NCBI GenBank assembly: GCA_963678705.1
Contig: OY783221.1
Span: forward strand, 6,882,001-6,946,000
Direction: 5' to 3'
Length of the DNA: 64,000 nt
Source: Panorpa germanica
Taxonomy: Eukaryota; Arthropoda; Insecta; Mecoptera; Panorpidae
Shown here: positions 40,046 through 57,400 of the stretch, in pieces
Position numbering within the stretch: position 1 is the stretch's first letter
Layout: the number at the start of each line of letters is the position of its first letter
Program-made: the position numbers and the translations under genes
Notes under the pieces: model-generated
Databases searched by the model: none
What the model was told of the DNA's origin: nothing
What the model saw: only the letters and a program-made list of their open reading frames with translations

Positions 40046-40060
40046 TCTGACCCTTTATTA

Positions 40061-42863
40061 ATATCCATTTCTTTTAATCATCATTCCCGCCAATTCGTCC
40101 GTTATATCGAGAATCTATTGCCTTTTGACCTCTATTTTCTCTTATTTTAATTTTATGTGTTTCTTTAACGGGTGGGCCTCAAATATGTAATTAGTATATA
40201 CCTTTACAATTTTAAACCCAGTTCGTCACTGACAATGAGTATAGTACGCAGTACAACATATGTACATGCATTTATCTAGCAACTGGGAGTTATAGAATGT
40301 CTAGACGTGTAACTATTTATAAATGTTTAATTCAGGAAAACGTCTTGTTCTTTTTATGTAATTTACTTATCATTTTTTATAGACTATAAAATAAGTAAAG
40401 TTAAGTTTATAAATAACAATGTATTACTTGTTACAAGAGAAGACAAGAGATGTATGTTATATAAATACTTAGTAAGTATTTTGAGCTTGTTATAAAAAAG
40501 ATTAGTTAAGTGTACATCAGATTACATAAAAACTGTATTTATTTATAGAATGTAGATGATCATATTCTTGTTTTTAAATCGTTTAGTTTTGTTACATTTC
40601 ACAATAGAATAATAATGAAGAGAGCGTTCAAACAATGATTTAAGATTGCTGTGTGCTTTGGTTTGGACGCAAATAAATGAAGCTTCGACACCATATACAT
40701 TCTAAGCCAATAGTAAGAAAACAAAACAGTTATTAGGTCACATTTTCTATTAAAAGTGTACCAGTAGTGACTGGAAAAGTAAAATTTACTCTTAAAAGCA
40801 CGCAGTTGCTAGGAAATCTAAAATAGAAGTCATTCATTTCTCAAAGAAAGAAAAAAGAGCCCTCAGAAACACAAAACGTGAACTCATGTAATATTTTTTA
40901 CCTAACATTACGTTTTATTATTCACCGAAGTTTCATATAATTCTTCTACTTACATAGTCATTAAATAAATGCAAAAGATACTAAAAATCTGTTACTAATA
41001 TATTAATTTAATATATAACGTTATATAATCTTGCATAAAGAGCTTTATTAACACCAGAAAAAGTAAATTAGAGCCAAAGGATAATTTTTATTATGTAACC
41101 TTAATGATATTAACCTAGAAAAGTTTATGTAATAAGTAATTTTTTTTATGTGTATCACTTTGTTTAGCTGATTTTAATGCTAGTTGAGATGTAATATATT
41201 TATTTCGTGACTGGTAATGAAATACCTCTCCAATTGATAAATAAATTATAAAAGTCTATAAAAATACAGTTAATAACAATTAATGCGAAATTTCACCTTA
41301 GTTGAAATCATCCTAATATCATTTTTAAAGAAGAAACGAGAATATTACTTTCTAAGTTACAATCCTTTTAAACCCTATGTAATTATTTCATTCCATTTGG
41401 TAAGAATTAAAACAGCCCTCTCTTCTCTCAGAACTATTTCGAACACAACAATCTCTTTGTTAAATTCCTTTAATTTCTTTCTGGAATTTATGTTGAACCC
41501 GGATTAAAATACCGAATTAGTAATTCAAGTTTCGGCTCTCCCTGTAAATACGCGTTTTGTTTATTTATAACTTGAAGAAAAGAACAAAAAATAAAACTCA
41601 ATTCAGTAGCATCGTGGTTAGAATATTATGTACGTAGTATTGTTTGCATGTATCGCGGGTCAACATTCAAAGCAAACTAGGGCTACGTTCAAATGTTTTG
41701 TTTTTATGTTTAGTCTAATATGTGCGAGTATACCATATATTTTGGTGGAAGAATTTTAAATAGATATTTGGCAAACGAAATAATGCAATTTACTTGTATT
41801 TTCATATTACAAAATAAAACATATCTGTAATACTGTTGAGGAATTTAAATGGGTGCTAAAATGTTATAATATTACCCTCAAATTTTTAAAGAATGTGATA
41901 TAGTGAATTGAATAATTTATTGATTCAAAATTCAATTAAATTTCAGATTCAAATGAATCTAAATTTTTCACTCTATTAAGAACATTCTTTCCATAGGATA
42001 TGGCACTTCAATTTGGGATGGGAACAATGATTTATCTTATCAATATCTTAACTTGTTTACATTATTAACAATCTAATTATTATCAATATCTTTTTTTAAA
42101 TTAGTCACAATATTATTAAAGATATAAGAATTTATTATCAGATACTAATTAATTGTTATTATTAAATATTAATTGGTTGTTATTGGCTTAATCAGAGGAC
42201 AGGAAAGAGATACTCCTAAAATGTTGGAAACATATTGCAAGCTATATAAATAGGGTTGCCTCATGTTAACATCAAAAAATGTATAAATTTGTTTTTTACG
42301 ATAACGAAATTTATTTATATTGTTACAAATAATTATCAATAGGGTACATTAGGTAACACTATTTAACACATGACGTAAAAGACTAGGTTGCTTTATTAGA
42401 GTTGAAAAAAGTGTCGCCAACTAAAAATTATGCATTTAAATCGCTCCCTGCAAAAGAGGTGCAACGTTCGACGACTTTTTCCGTATTTAAACCATATTGG
42501 AGTCAAAGAGAAATTATAAAAACTGAAATAAAAACCTTTCAATTTTTACTTCTTTTACGTAATTACTATATTTAAATTTTTACTTTTTCCAGTTAATATA
42601 CTATTATCACATGTTCAAAATGTAAAATAACCTACATATTCGTCGACCGCAACGCATTCAAATAGCCCACAACGTCATATGTGAAATCAGATTAATTTAT
42701 TCAATAATTGTTTGTTGTTTTTGGTTAAAATAACAAATAGATAGTTGGTTTCCTTTTTGACGTATAATTGGCATATTATGATTAATTATCTAGAGCCTAA
42801 AATATCTTTATAAATTTTGTATATTTTTATAGAGAGCACCACTCGCTTTTATTATTAAGGGGT
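40061..42863. other. AT-rich intergenic stretch
   Basis: It holds the family D repeat at 40871-41150; no coding region is supported. The open frame 41283-41507 (+) has no motif. Confidence 0.4.
40871..41150 (+). repeat. dispersed repeat family D, copy 3
   Basis: It is collinear with 29583-29790: ACGTGAACTCATGTAATATT, TAACATTACGTTTTATTATT, ACATAGTCATTAAATAAATG, TAATATATTAATTTAATATA and CATAAAGAGCTTTATTAACA. Similarity continues weakly to the CTAGAAAAGTTTATGTAATA block. Noncoding. Confidence 0.6.
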
Positions 42864-43233
42864 TCACTGACACTCGTAATCTCTAGCATTAAAAGAATTC
42901 TTTTTTTCGACGCAACTTCCCAATTTAAATTTTTTGATTGCCATTAAATACAGTATACATTTGTGTATATATTTATATCTAATATACATAAAAGGTTTTA
43001 AAAAAATATCAGAGAAAAGTAAGAAGCTGTTCCATGGAACACGTTTGCCGGGAATGAATGAAATAGTAATCGAATCATCCATGTACGTTACATACCAATT
43101 ACGTAAATCATATGACCTGACTGAAACCTCAGCAGCCACTTTCCGTAATTTAACAATACGTTTAATTAACATTCCATTTATTACAGAATCACTTCTATGT
43201 TGTGTCTACGAAAAGCAAGTTTTGATGCGCTAA
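42864..43233. other. region open on both strands, no recognised product
   Basis: Plus strand 42934-43233 and minus strand 42864-43172 both hold open frames of about 100 codons, overlapping by about 240 bp, in otherwise stop-rich DNA. Neither translation has a motif I recognise. The middle (43020-43160) is less AT-rich than its surroundings. It could be a diverged exon, a repeat fragment or chance. Confidence 0.2.
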
Positions 43234-44167
43234 CTATTTGCATATTTTTTAAATTAAATTATTTAATATTTTATAATGAAGTCACATATGAAAGTGTTGT
43301 TATTTATAAATTAATATTCTTGTCATAGAATATTTCACAATGTATTGTCACATAGAAACACTATTGCCGTATGATGTAAAACTACTATTAACTTTGTTAG
43401 ATTTAATTTAATAAATTAGTGGATATCGAGTGTCTCAATAAAATGTGTACTCTTTCTCTTATGACCAGACAACGTATGACCGTGACGTAATATTATATGA
43501 TAACACAAACTAGAATTTGTTAGATGTTCTTAGTGTTTGGACTGGAAAAATGATGTAGAACACACGCAGTTCTGAAAGCATCGAGACAGTGGCATAATAC
43601 CTTAACTGTTTTAAAAACAACCGTTAACATTAGGTTAACAATAGTGTTACCAGATATAGAGTTTTGAAGTAATCTACGGAGTAAAAGTTATTGACAATCG
43701 TCACTTCTAGCAACACTTATGGTGGTTAAAGATAACCGTCCACAAAAGTCGGCATTACCGCATGTGATTTATCTTTCAAACAAGTTTGAGATGAGAAGCT
43801 GAGGGGGAATACCTTATCGGAGATCGACTTGCTCTTCCAACCATGCAACTTTGGATATGCTGGCGATATCATATTTATACGATGAACCATTCAGTTATCA
43901 CTAACAACTGTAGTTCAGTTTGTAAACCCTTTCTGTTCCATGTTTGAAAATGATAAATCCGATGCAGTAATATCGATCTGCGGATACTTATCCCAGCAGT
44001 ATAGTTTGATTCTTAATAATTTAGAAAATATTTACCGGGTAAACATTAAAATGGTCTTTTGAAAAAGAAAATTATGTTCATATTTATGTAGTTTTTTTCT
44101 CTACGCATAATAAAGCTACAACAACTGTTATTATTTTTATACAATTCTCATCAAATGACGGACAATG
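43234..44167. other. AT-rich intergenic stretch
   Basis: No supported feature. Confidence 0.4.
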
Positions 44168-44175
44168 TACTAAAA

Positions 44176-44646
44176 CAGGGAGCCGCAAACTAAAGCCCGC
44201 GGACAGGAACTGAAATGCGAAGACGATATGAAGAATAAATACTACAGCAAAATATGATACCATTTGAAGCACCACTAAATATATTTATTTTGAAATCTGT
44301 CATGTCTAGTGCATTTTCTACAGTAAATTATATTGAAAGAAATGGATTTGGATTGTCAGTTTAATAGTTTTTTTCTTCAAATTTTGTAGTACGAGAGTTC
44401 TTTAACATACGACCTTCTTCTTTTTAGCTCGGTAGTCTTATTCGATTAGTGTCCTTGCTTTTTTATGCTCCCAAAAAGTATGATTTGTCAAACTCGTCAA
44501 AACATTCGTTTCTGCAATAACTTTCATTTTTAACTTCACGTCGTTTGGGAAAAATTGAAGAATAGTGTTGATATAGAAATAATTCATATTCGGCCCGCGT
44601 ATATCTTTAAAATGTTGCGTTGGCTCTAAAAGTTTGGAGACCCCTG
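44176..44646. mobile_element. hAT-like MITE with 8-bp target duplication
   Basis: The left end CAGGGAGCCGCAAACTAAAG and the right end CTCTAAAAGTTTGGAGACCC plus CTG are imperfect inverted repeats of the CAGGGGTCTCCAAACT type. The flanks TACTAAAA (44168-44175) and TACTATAA (44647-44654) match at 7 of 8 positions. Length is 471 bp. The minus-strand open frame 44438-44767 runs across the right border into flanking DNA and is not a gene. Confidence 0.72.
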
Positions 44647-45312
44647 TACTATAATAATAGAATAAATAACTTATTCTTAGTAAAACATTATAAATTTCTA
44701 TGCGTTCGCTAGAATTGTTAATTCGATTAAGTTCCTGTTGCACAAAGCTAATGTTTTTTCCCAACAATTATAAAATAGAACAAGCATCTCTTCAGCTATC
44801 AACTAGTTAGGCGTGTAAAGTAGGCTATTTGTTGTAATTTATATTGTTAGTAAAGAACTCTTGAACACGATATTGTTTTCAGTTAGACTACATTAATGTC
44901 TATTACGAACTATTTATATTCAAGAACTGCTTGGCTTAACAAAGTATTTTCAGCGAGTAAAAAGAAACAGCAAAAACACAGATTCCCAATGTGTTTGTTA
45001 CAACACACGTTATATTTTTATATATAAAAATGGCCCAGCTAAAGATATAGGAGTATAAATTTATGTTGTTTTATTTTTGGAATATATGTTAACATAGCTA
45101 ATATATTTGAGTATGTCTCATAAATAACAAGTGTTTTAAACAAATATACATACTTGTTTGTTTGTGCCAATTACCGCTCGTGTAGAAAAAACGCTATTAT
45201 CACAAAACTTATCAAGTATTACCAGATCTGACACACAGCATCTTTCCTATGTAGTTTCGCTTGGAAGGAAATTGGTTTTCATCGAAAGAGAAATGCTGTA
45301 CATTTGTAAACA

Positions 45313-45937
45313 ACTATTTTCAATTGTTGATTGAAATTGATGTTAATATATGTGTATTGGCGTGTCTATTTTATTATTATGTTGACGGAGATATAGCAAT
45401 TAAAAATTTGAGTTACAGTTTTAGCGATAGAAATGGTCGGTCATATTTGTATGACGTGAAATGCATTTTAACGTCAGTTATTTGTTGAGTAGGTCAGTGC
45501 TGTGGTAATGTTTTCTAGCTGTTGGTAGTCGAAATAATCAAGTCAAGTCAAAGAATAATAAGTTTTTATTTTATTTAACCTTGTTACGGCAGACATAATA
45601 TTTGAATTTTATTGTTCCTTGAAATAGCTGTAAATAATATTTGATATTTAAATACATAGCAGAGAGTTATGAGCTGTAAGGTTGGTAACCTGTAAACTTG
45701 CCAAAGTTCTATCTTGGATATGCTATCTCTTTTACGCTCTGTTGTATAAAAGAGATAACAACTAGCGGCTGTGATGTCACATGCAGTTGGAATGTTGTCC
45801 AACGTTAAATCCCTTTAATAATTAAATAGAAAAAATTATTTTTTTAATTGGTAATATCTCCTGAAATATAAGGAGTTATTAAAAAATAATTGGACATTTG
45901 AGGTTCTAGTAACCAACTTTATCAAGGACACAAGCCA
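45313..45937 (-). repeat. MITE family A, subfamily 2 copy, reverse orientation
   Basis: In reverse it follows the family A body from TTTTCAATTGTTGATTGAAA to AAGGACACAAGCCA. It carries an extra middle block with CTATCTCTTTTAC and GTATAAAAGAGATA, which can pair as a hairpin and which copies 1-3 lack. Its outer end at 45313 is not preserved. Two open frames overlap it (45261-45488 +, 45584-45802 -), neither of them real genes. Confidence 0.75.
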
Positions 45938-46483
45938 CTTATTACCCCTGATGCTTATAGTATAGGCAACCATTTTAACTTAGTTACAGTTTCTGAAGCA
46001 GATGGTGATACCTGCACCACACGATATTGGACATGTTATAACAAGCATAATTACCTTAATTTATGTTGTCTCATTTGTATACATAGACAATAATAACAGT
46101 AATAATAGTTTGTTTTTGTTTTTAATAAAACTGGAAATTATATACCTTATAGAGGACGAATAGAAACAACATAATGACTCATATTTGTTTTCTCTTTCAA
46201 ATTGTCTTGTTTAGACTTATATGACACATGGCCGTTAACGCGCCCACTATGACTACATATTTAGAGGTGCCTTTTTAATACTCGTATACCTATTTTGATA
46301 TTTTATTATCGTAGCATAGGTAACTTTTATGAATCTTATTTTGTCTAGTTCAGAGTTTCTCAACAATTATTTTTTTCGAGATGACATTTTAACCGTTAGT
46401 TTAAGTGAAATAAAGGGTAAACCTTGAAACATTCATTTCAAGGTTAAATCCTTATTTGACTGGATTTAAAACATCAATTTATA

Positions 46484-47701
46484 AGAGAATTGTGTCGTGA
46501 ACCATATTGATAAAGTTGGCTATCAATACGTCAAATATCAAATATTTTTATTCAATTCGCAATATTACAGAAGTTATTAACGATTGAAATAATTATTTTT
46601 TCTCTTTAATAATTAAAGGTCATTCCTTGCTCATCTTCTTCCCCACCACTACCATTTGCCAACCTTTACTATCAATGTTAAACAAGAGAAGTGCAAAAGA
46701 GATGCAGAATTAAACGTCACAGCTATATATTGGGTCCCTATAATTTTTTAATATAATGTCGCGATATAAAACGAAAAATAAATAAGTTGACATTTTCAAC
46801 TATAAGGATAACAACAGGAATATTACGCAGTAATACAAAATTCCAACTTGAAATAGATATATGTGAAATTTTTGAATATTTAACAAAATAAAAACGCTAA
46901 TATACGTTTATTAACCAATATTTTCAGAGATGTGCGTTTTTCAAATACATATACTCAAAATACAAATACAAAATAGTAAATACCTATTTTCTATTTTGTA
47001 TTTAAATATCTTTTAAGAGTATAGAATTTTATATTTTATTTGAAAACTTTTACAAACCTATTTCCTATTTGGAAAATACAAAATACTTTTTACATTTTTG
47101 TTACTTCATAGTGTTAATTAGTAAACATTATATTATTTTTTGAATATAAACTTAAAACCCCATCAACAATAGCACCATTTACGATCTAAAAGTATCTGCA
47201 CAATTGTCTTAATAATTCTAATTTAAAATGATAGATGTGCCTATTACGTTATTATCCTTCCTGTTACCACCACCATAAGACATCTGATTTTCGTTTACCT
47301 AAATTTGTTTATCATATTTTCTCGTTCATTATTTGTTTTATTATAAGATAATCACTCTACTGCAATCCTTACAGAAATATATATACATAAATATATATTA
47401 TTTTACCTACTAACCTTAACACTTGTCCGCTGTAATCCCTAAACTACCCCTACTACTTATAAATATTTTATCCTTCTAAATTACATTTATATTAGTAACA
47501 TAAAGAGTATTCTATTTTCTCAAAAGTATTTTTAAAATACGTATTTTGTATTTAAATACTAACATAAAATTTATTTTTTTATTTTGTATTTGAAATAGGA
47601 AAATAACGAGGTATCTGCATTTTCTATGTAAATGCTTTGAAAAGCATTTGTGCACATCTCTGAATATTTCAAAAAAGAATTAAAAATCAGTTCACAACCC
47701 A
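46484..47701 (+). repeat. old, diverged family A copy split by a hAT-like MITE
   Basis: The left part (46484-46924) keeps ATTGATAAAGTTGGCTATCA, a CTCTTTAATAATTAAAGG block and AACAAAATAAAAACGCTAAT. The right part (47663-47701) keeps AAGAATTAAAAATCAGTTCA and CAACCCA, matching the family A right end. Between them sits the 738-bp element described next. Divergence is much higher than in copies 1-3, so this is an older insertion. Confidence 0.6.
46925..47662. mobile_element. hAT-like MITE (CAGAGATGTGC ends), nested
   Basis: The left end CAGAGATGTGCGTTTTTCAA and the right end GCATTTGTGCACATCTCTG form inverted repeats. AATATTTT (46917-46924) and AATATTTC (47663-47670) are an 8-bp target duplication with one mismatch. 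Both subterminal regions are rich in repeats of TACAAAATA/TATTTTGTATTT, the type that forms transposase-binding arrays. No transposase is encoded. Confidence 0.8.
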
Positions 47702-50012
47702 ATTTAAGAATAGAAACTTTAATTAAAATCTGAAATATGTGACATTGCGAATTAATAAATAAACGAACTACATTTTTTTGCAAAATTATTCTAGTACAAG
47801 TAATATTTCTTACAATCGAATAGTCAGCAGAGTACACTTGATTATTTCCCTTTCTCATTATCTGTTTCCAGTTGCTGCATTCACTAAGTGCATCTTCCTT
47901 CATTGAAATCCTCCATCGTAACGAAAGGAAATGGGATATTCAATGAAACGTGAATCCACGCATTCTAATTCATAATCATACCCCTCAACTCGGTACGTTT
48001 GCGATTATTCTTTGTGATATACATATAATAATTTATAATAAGTTCAATGCACTTGTAAAAACAGTATTATTCTGTTCAAGAAAAACTAGACGATATAATG
48101 AATAGACCTATTGTACGTGTTCTAAAGACGTTACTAGATCAGACAGGGATTGTCAAGATTTCACAAACTTTAGTTGTCATAGACACGTTTTTATTGATTT
48201 ATTCTTTCTATAGAATCATTTGTATTAGATAGATTTATATTTTTTAATCTGGATCCCTTCAATTAAAATAGCGCGTGTCGATTTGTTTGTATATTGTATA
48301 TCGCAATATTTATAAATGTTTACCATCACTGATATCGTGGGTTTTAATTGCGGTGTAATTAAAAACACTATTACATCTCGTTAATCATGAGCTTCCTTAA
48401 TTAAAAAAGTACTTCAATTAATTGATGATAATAAATACTTGTTAAAATATTGATAAAAAGTAAGTAAAGATTTTTATGTCTGGAATATAAATTATCGTGT
48501 AGTCTTATTCCCGTTAAAATGTTTTTTGAAATTAAACAAGTTAAGCTTTTCAGCTATTTTTAATCAGTGGAATCCAGAAATTTTTTTTTGAAGAATTGCT
48601 GCTTCTCTATTAAACTTACCAATTAAATACTTTACCCCGATATATACTTAAGACGTTTTTAAAAATATTTCGATTTATCGTTAAAAATGATTAAAGATCT
48701 AAAAAACATACATAAGTATTTCATGATAAAATTTAAAAAATGTTGTAAAACAATTTGACACGATAATATTAACCTTGTACATGATATCGCTGCAGGCTTT
48801 TGATGGACTGATGCACTGACAATTTGATGATGCAACTCTTATAACACACATACATAGATAGAATAAATTAATAAAAATACCATTTTAAAATAATCGCAGC
48901 CTTGAGTTTATATTACGTGCATCTATAAAACTAAACCACATTCGTACTTATGACATTGACAAGTGTTAAAGGACTAACAAAATGTTGTCACTGAATTATG
49001 ATTAATCAGTGATTGTCAAACTGTCAACTACTTCAAAATTAAAATTCACTTATGAAAAACAAAAAGTAATTCGCTCTATACCCTTATATTAAACTTATCA
49101 CTCAAAAATATGAATTTATCTTAAAATATATTTATATATATTTTTATATATTAAATCGTTACATTTGTCTATTGAAAAAGTAAAGAACTACTGTTCTCAT
49201 TACTTTATTTTAGAATGCAATCCAATTCGTATTCAGTTAATGTGTACTAAAATTTACATTTGATTAATAATCATTAAGATGTTCTGAATGTTAAATTTAT
49301 AGACGCCTGAGCGATAGGCATCATTTTAAACACGTTCTAACTAACACCAAAATAAAATTAGACCATGACGAAAACCTAATTAAAATAATATTACACTATT
49401 GACTAAGTATTTTTCTTGAGTTGTATATTTTTGCCATCTGTTTAAAATGTAAATAACAATAATTCACACATATTTAATTGAAATGTAAATTTTTAGTATT
49501 TGTATATTATGTTAATTTTATATACAAATACAGGGTATGGGACCATCTTACGAAGAATGTAATATGCTTTGCTTAATTTACTTAGTGTTCATTTATTATT
49601 CAAGGCTGCTATGTTATTATAAAATTATAAGTAATTTGTTTTGAACATCCGAAAGTGTTTATTATGAACATTTTGAGTTTTTCATTTTTGTATGTCTTTT
49701 GACTTTCGTTGTTTTCATAACGCGGTAAACAAATCATTCATCATTCTTACAGGAATTGTAATAACAAGTCCATACATACAAAATATAAATTACAAAAGTA
49801 TTTTTAACATTTAATGTACGGAACAGAAGAAGCTTAGTGAATAGATATGAAAGAGGTACTAATAATTGCTTGCTGTTCAGGCGTAAATTGTACAGCTCCA
49901 TTAATTACTATTCTTATTAGGTCGGGAAGATTCATTCCATCATCTGTGGTTTCCACAACTTGTTTAAATCATATGACAAATTTAAATTTTTAACAATATA
50001 TTTATTATTTCA
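47702..50012. other. AT-rich stretch upstream of Csk
   Basis: No coding exon recognised. The acceptor at 50011-50012 implies that at least one noncoding Csk exon lies upstream, here or further 5', but no promoter could be singled out. The minus-strand frame 47571-47903 begins outside the MITE and reads into it; it has no motif. Confidence 0.4.
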
Positions 50013-50121
50013 GATGCTGTTGAAATGAATATAGATGTATTTTTAAAACTGCATGTGCTGCTAGTTTTTTGATTAAAAACAAACTAGTGAAATCAAATCA
50101 GTGTGGGCTCATTATATCGTG

Positions 50122-54410
<4,289 letters not shown>

Positions 54411-57400
54411 AATTGATACTACGATAATAAGTTATTAATTATTAAGAAAACAAAAATTGTATTGTATACAAATATATTATTTTATTTATATTATTATTAT
54501 GTTATAGTATTAAAAACTTCGCTTATAAAATTTTTATTCAATTTTATATCGAATCGAGATAGGAAACTCAAATTTATTGCATGTTTTTCGTTATTTGAAT
54601 GTGAAATTCATTTAAATTAAGGCACGGCAACATTTACACAAAATCCACTATCGGTTTAATGCGATTCTTGTTATTAAAATATCTCTCTGTTACGAATAAA
54701 TATTGTAATTTAAATATAATTGTATATAAAGGATCTTATAAATATTTAATAAATATTGTCTGTTTTATAAAATATAAATATTTTTCTTAGTGATTTAATT
54801 ATTAAGATACGCTAGTCAGTTTTTTGTTGAAATTTTCTTTGGTTTTCAAATCATTATTATAATTTATTGTTCCATTTCAGTAAAAAATGAACAACTAATA
54901 TTATATTTTGATAATTTAGACAATATTTTATTAAATAAAATATTTATTTTTTTTAAAACTTATTTTAATTATATATTTTATATTTCATTATAAGATTTTA
55001 CTCCGATTTAATATAAAGCACAATCTATATTTAAGGAATTAATAACTAATTTTAGTTTAAATAAAATAAGCCCTTAAATTTTGTTCAGAAATTATATTTT
55101 TTGTATATATGTATATCTATTAGGACAAATATATATTGAACTATTACTAGGTACAATACATTTAAATTAAATGATTTTACGTATTCTATAGAAGTTTTAT
55201 TGTGCGACATGTAGAAAATAATTATATTTAAAAACTTTGTAGCTGAACTAAATTGTCCACTTTCAATTATTTTAACGATATTTAAAGTATGCACTAATAG
55301 CTTCAACTTGTAATCAAATACAATTTTCAAAGATTTGAGTAAGACTTTATAAAAACACTTCTGTTCAAATAATACAATTTAGGAGTGTTTAAAACTTACC
55401 TCGCTTTTATGTGAGATAACACCATTTGCATAATATTTTTTTTTAGATTCTATACTTCCTTAACACTTGCAATATCATTCTCAGTTCGCCTTCTTTTACT
55501 CTCAAGTTATTAGTATTTATGTGCAATATATACAATCATTTAATATTATAAAATAATTTTAAAATTAAAAGTGGATAAAACAATAAAGCTATAGTATAAA
55601 TATATCTCTTATTAGAATTTGTGATTATTCGGGTTGTATATATAAAATAATGTTATTAATAATAAATATTTTTAGTTGAAAATTAACAATATAGTTAATT
55701 AATATGTAGAATGGACAATCAATGTTTGAAACACTATAATACAACAATAAATATGTCCATTTTAAAATAGATTATATATTTTTAAAGAAACAATAAAATG
55801 ACAAAACCGCTTACCTCTTAAAAAGGCTGAGCGAATTTATTACCACAAAATGCTTTTTTTATAATATTGCTTCACTTAAAATGTCTTCTAAAACAATTAC
55901 TTCCATATATATAATTAAAGCATATGTAATTAATCTACTACGAGTCCAAATGTTAATAACAAATATCTCTCAAGTCTTATAAAGATTGTATTAACGTATG
56001 ATGTTTTTTCAGTACAATTGTTAAAGTGTTCTAAAACAGTAATTATAAAGTCATTGCATGGTACTAAATGTAATATACAAAGACTACGTTTACATGGGTT
56101 TTTAAGTACAATGTATACTTTGCACGTTTATTAGTGACCTAGGTATATCTTTCTCTCTCTCACACACTGGATCGGACTATCTGCGACCTCCAACGCATAG
56201 GTTGTGTCGCATTAAAACACTTTATTATGAGAGGAAGTTTCTACTTTCATTTTTTATCAATACACCACTGTATCCTGATGCAAAGTGTATTGAACAACTC
56301 AGTAGAAGCTTCATCTCATAATAAACTGTACTAATGCGAAACAACTCCAATACACCCTACAGAAAAAAATTAAAAATAATGTAAACAAGGAATGTTTGGA
56401 ATCAAAAGATATTATCACATAATCAATATCATATCATCAATAATTTAAATCTCTAATGACATTAAATTAGAAATAAGAAAAATTTCATAAACTATGTCAT
56501 CTCAATTTTATTAATGTTAATTCATTTTAAACACTCATGTAAACGAAATAAAAACAATCTGGAGCAAGATTGGTTATTGATTATAAACGAGAAATATTTC
56601 TGGTAAAATCTAAACAAATAAACGTTGTTTAGAAGGTACTTCTCAAGTTAAATAAAGAATAATACATACATACCATTCGTGTTATAAAATTTGATCAAAT
56701 ATCTTCACTAAATGAAATATTACTATATGAATCATATTAGAAATAAGGATTAATTAATATATTATATTAACTATGAATAATTACGTTTTCTCTGTTTCTA
56801 AATGTAAGAGATTCAGATAGATTGTTAAATTAAAAGTGAATTTTAAGCATTGTATCAATACAGCTAATGTATATATTTATAGATATATTCTCTCTTGTTC
56901 CAGAAATTAGATTAGATTTAAAGAAAAACCAGTATTTCATCAATTAAATAAGAAGATCATTTTCTGTCTTGTTATTTAGTAGGTATAAAAAATACTATGT
57001 AAGGTATGACGTTATCTGCATCATCTACGTAGGATATTGTTACATTATTGGTCGGTCTTGAGCATTATATCTTGTAGAATATTTGTAGAAAATTGTTCTT
57101 TCATTATTATATAATTCAATCGGATTTATTATATATATTATTTATATAATATGATATGCAATGCAACATGTTCATTTAAATGTAAATGACTGATTTTTTA
57201 AAATATATATTGCAAAATCCAATTCATATATATTATTTATTAAAATCAAGTAAAATAAAATTGGTTTCATTATTTTTTCTCTGTTTTATGATAATAATTA
57301 TTTGTAGTCTTATACAAAATTCCAAACATAATTCAACAATGTTATCTAATATACAATGTTTTGTGATTCATTTTATTATTTCTTGAAAAATAAATCTATA

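Noticed and set aside
39660-40061. 133-codon plus-strand open frame
   Set aside because: It lies within a CT-rich retroposon body with a target duplication and reads as Leu/Ser/Pro low complexity; composition explains the lack of stops.
42934-43233. Host gene at 43 kb
   Set aside because: Open frames exist on both strands but neither has recognisable domains or splice partners; kept only as an observation.
44438-44767. 109-codon minus-strand frame
   Set aside because: It crosses the right border of a hAT-like MITE into unrelated flanking DNA, so it cannot be a conserved gene.
47571-47903. 110-codon minus-strand frame
   Set aside because: It reads from flanking sequence into the end of a hAT-like MITE; no family resemblance.
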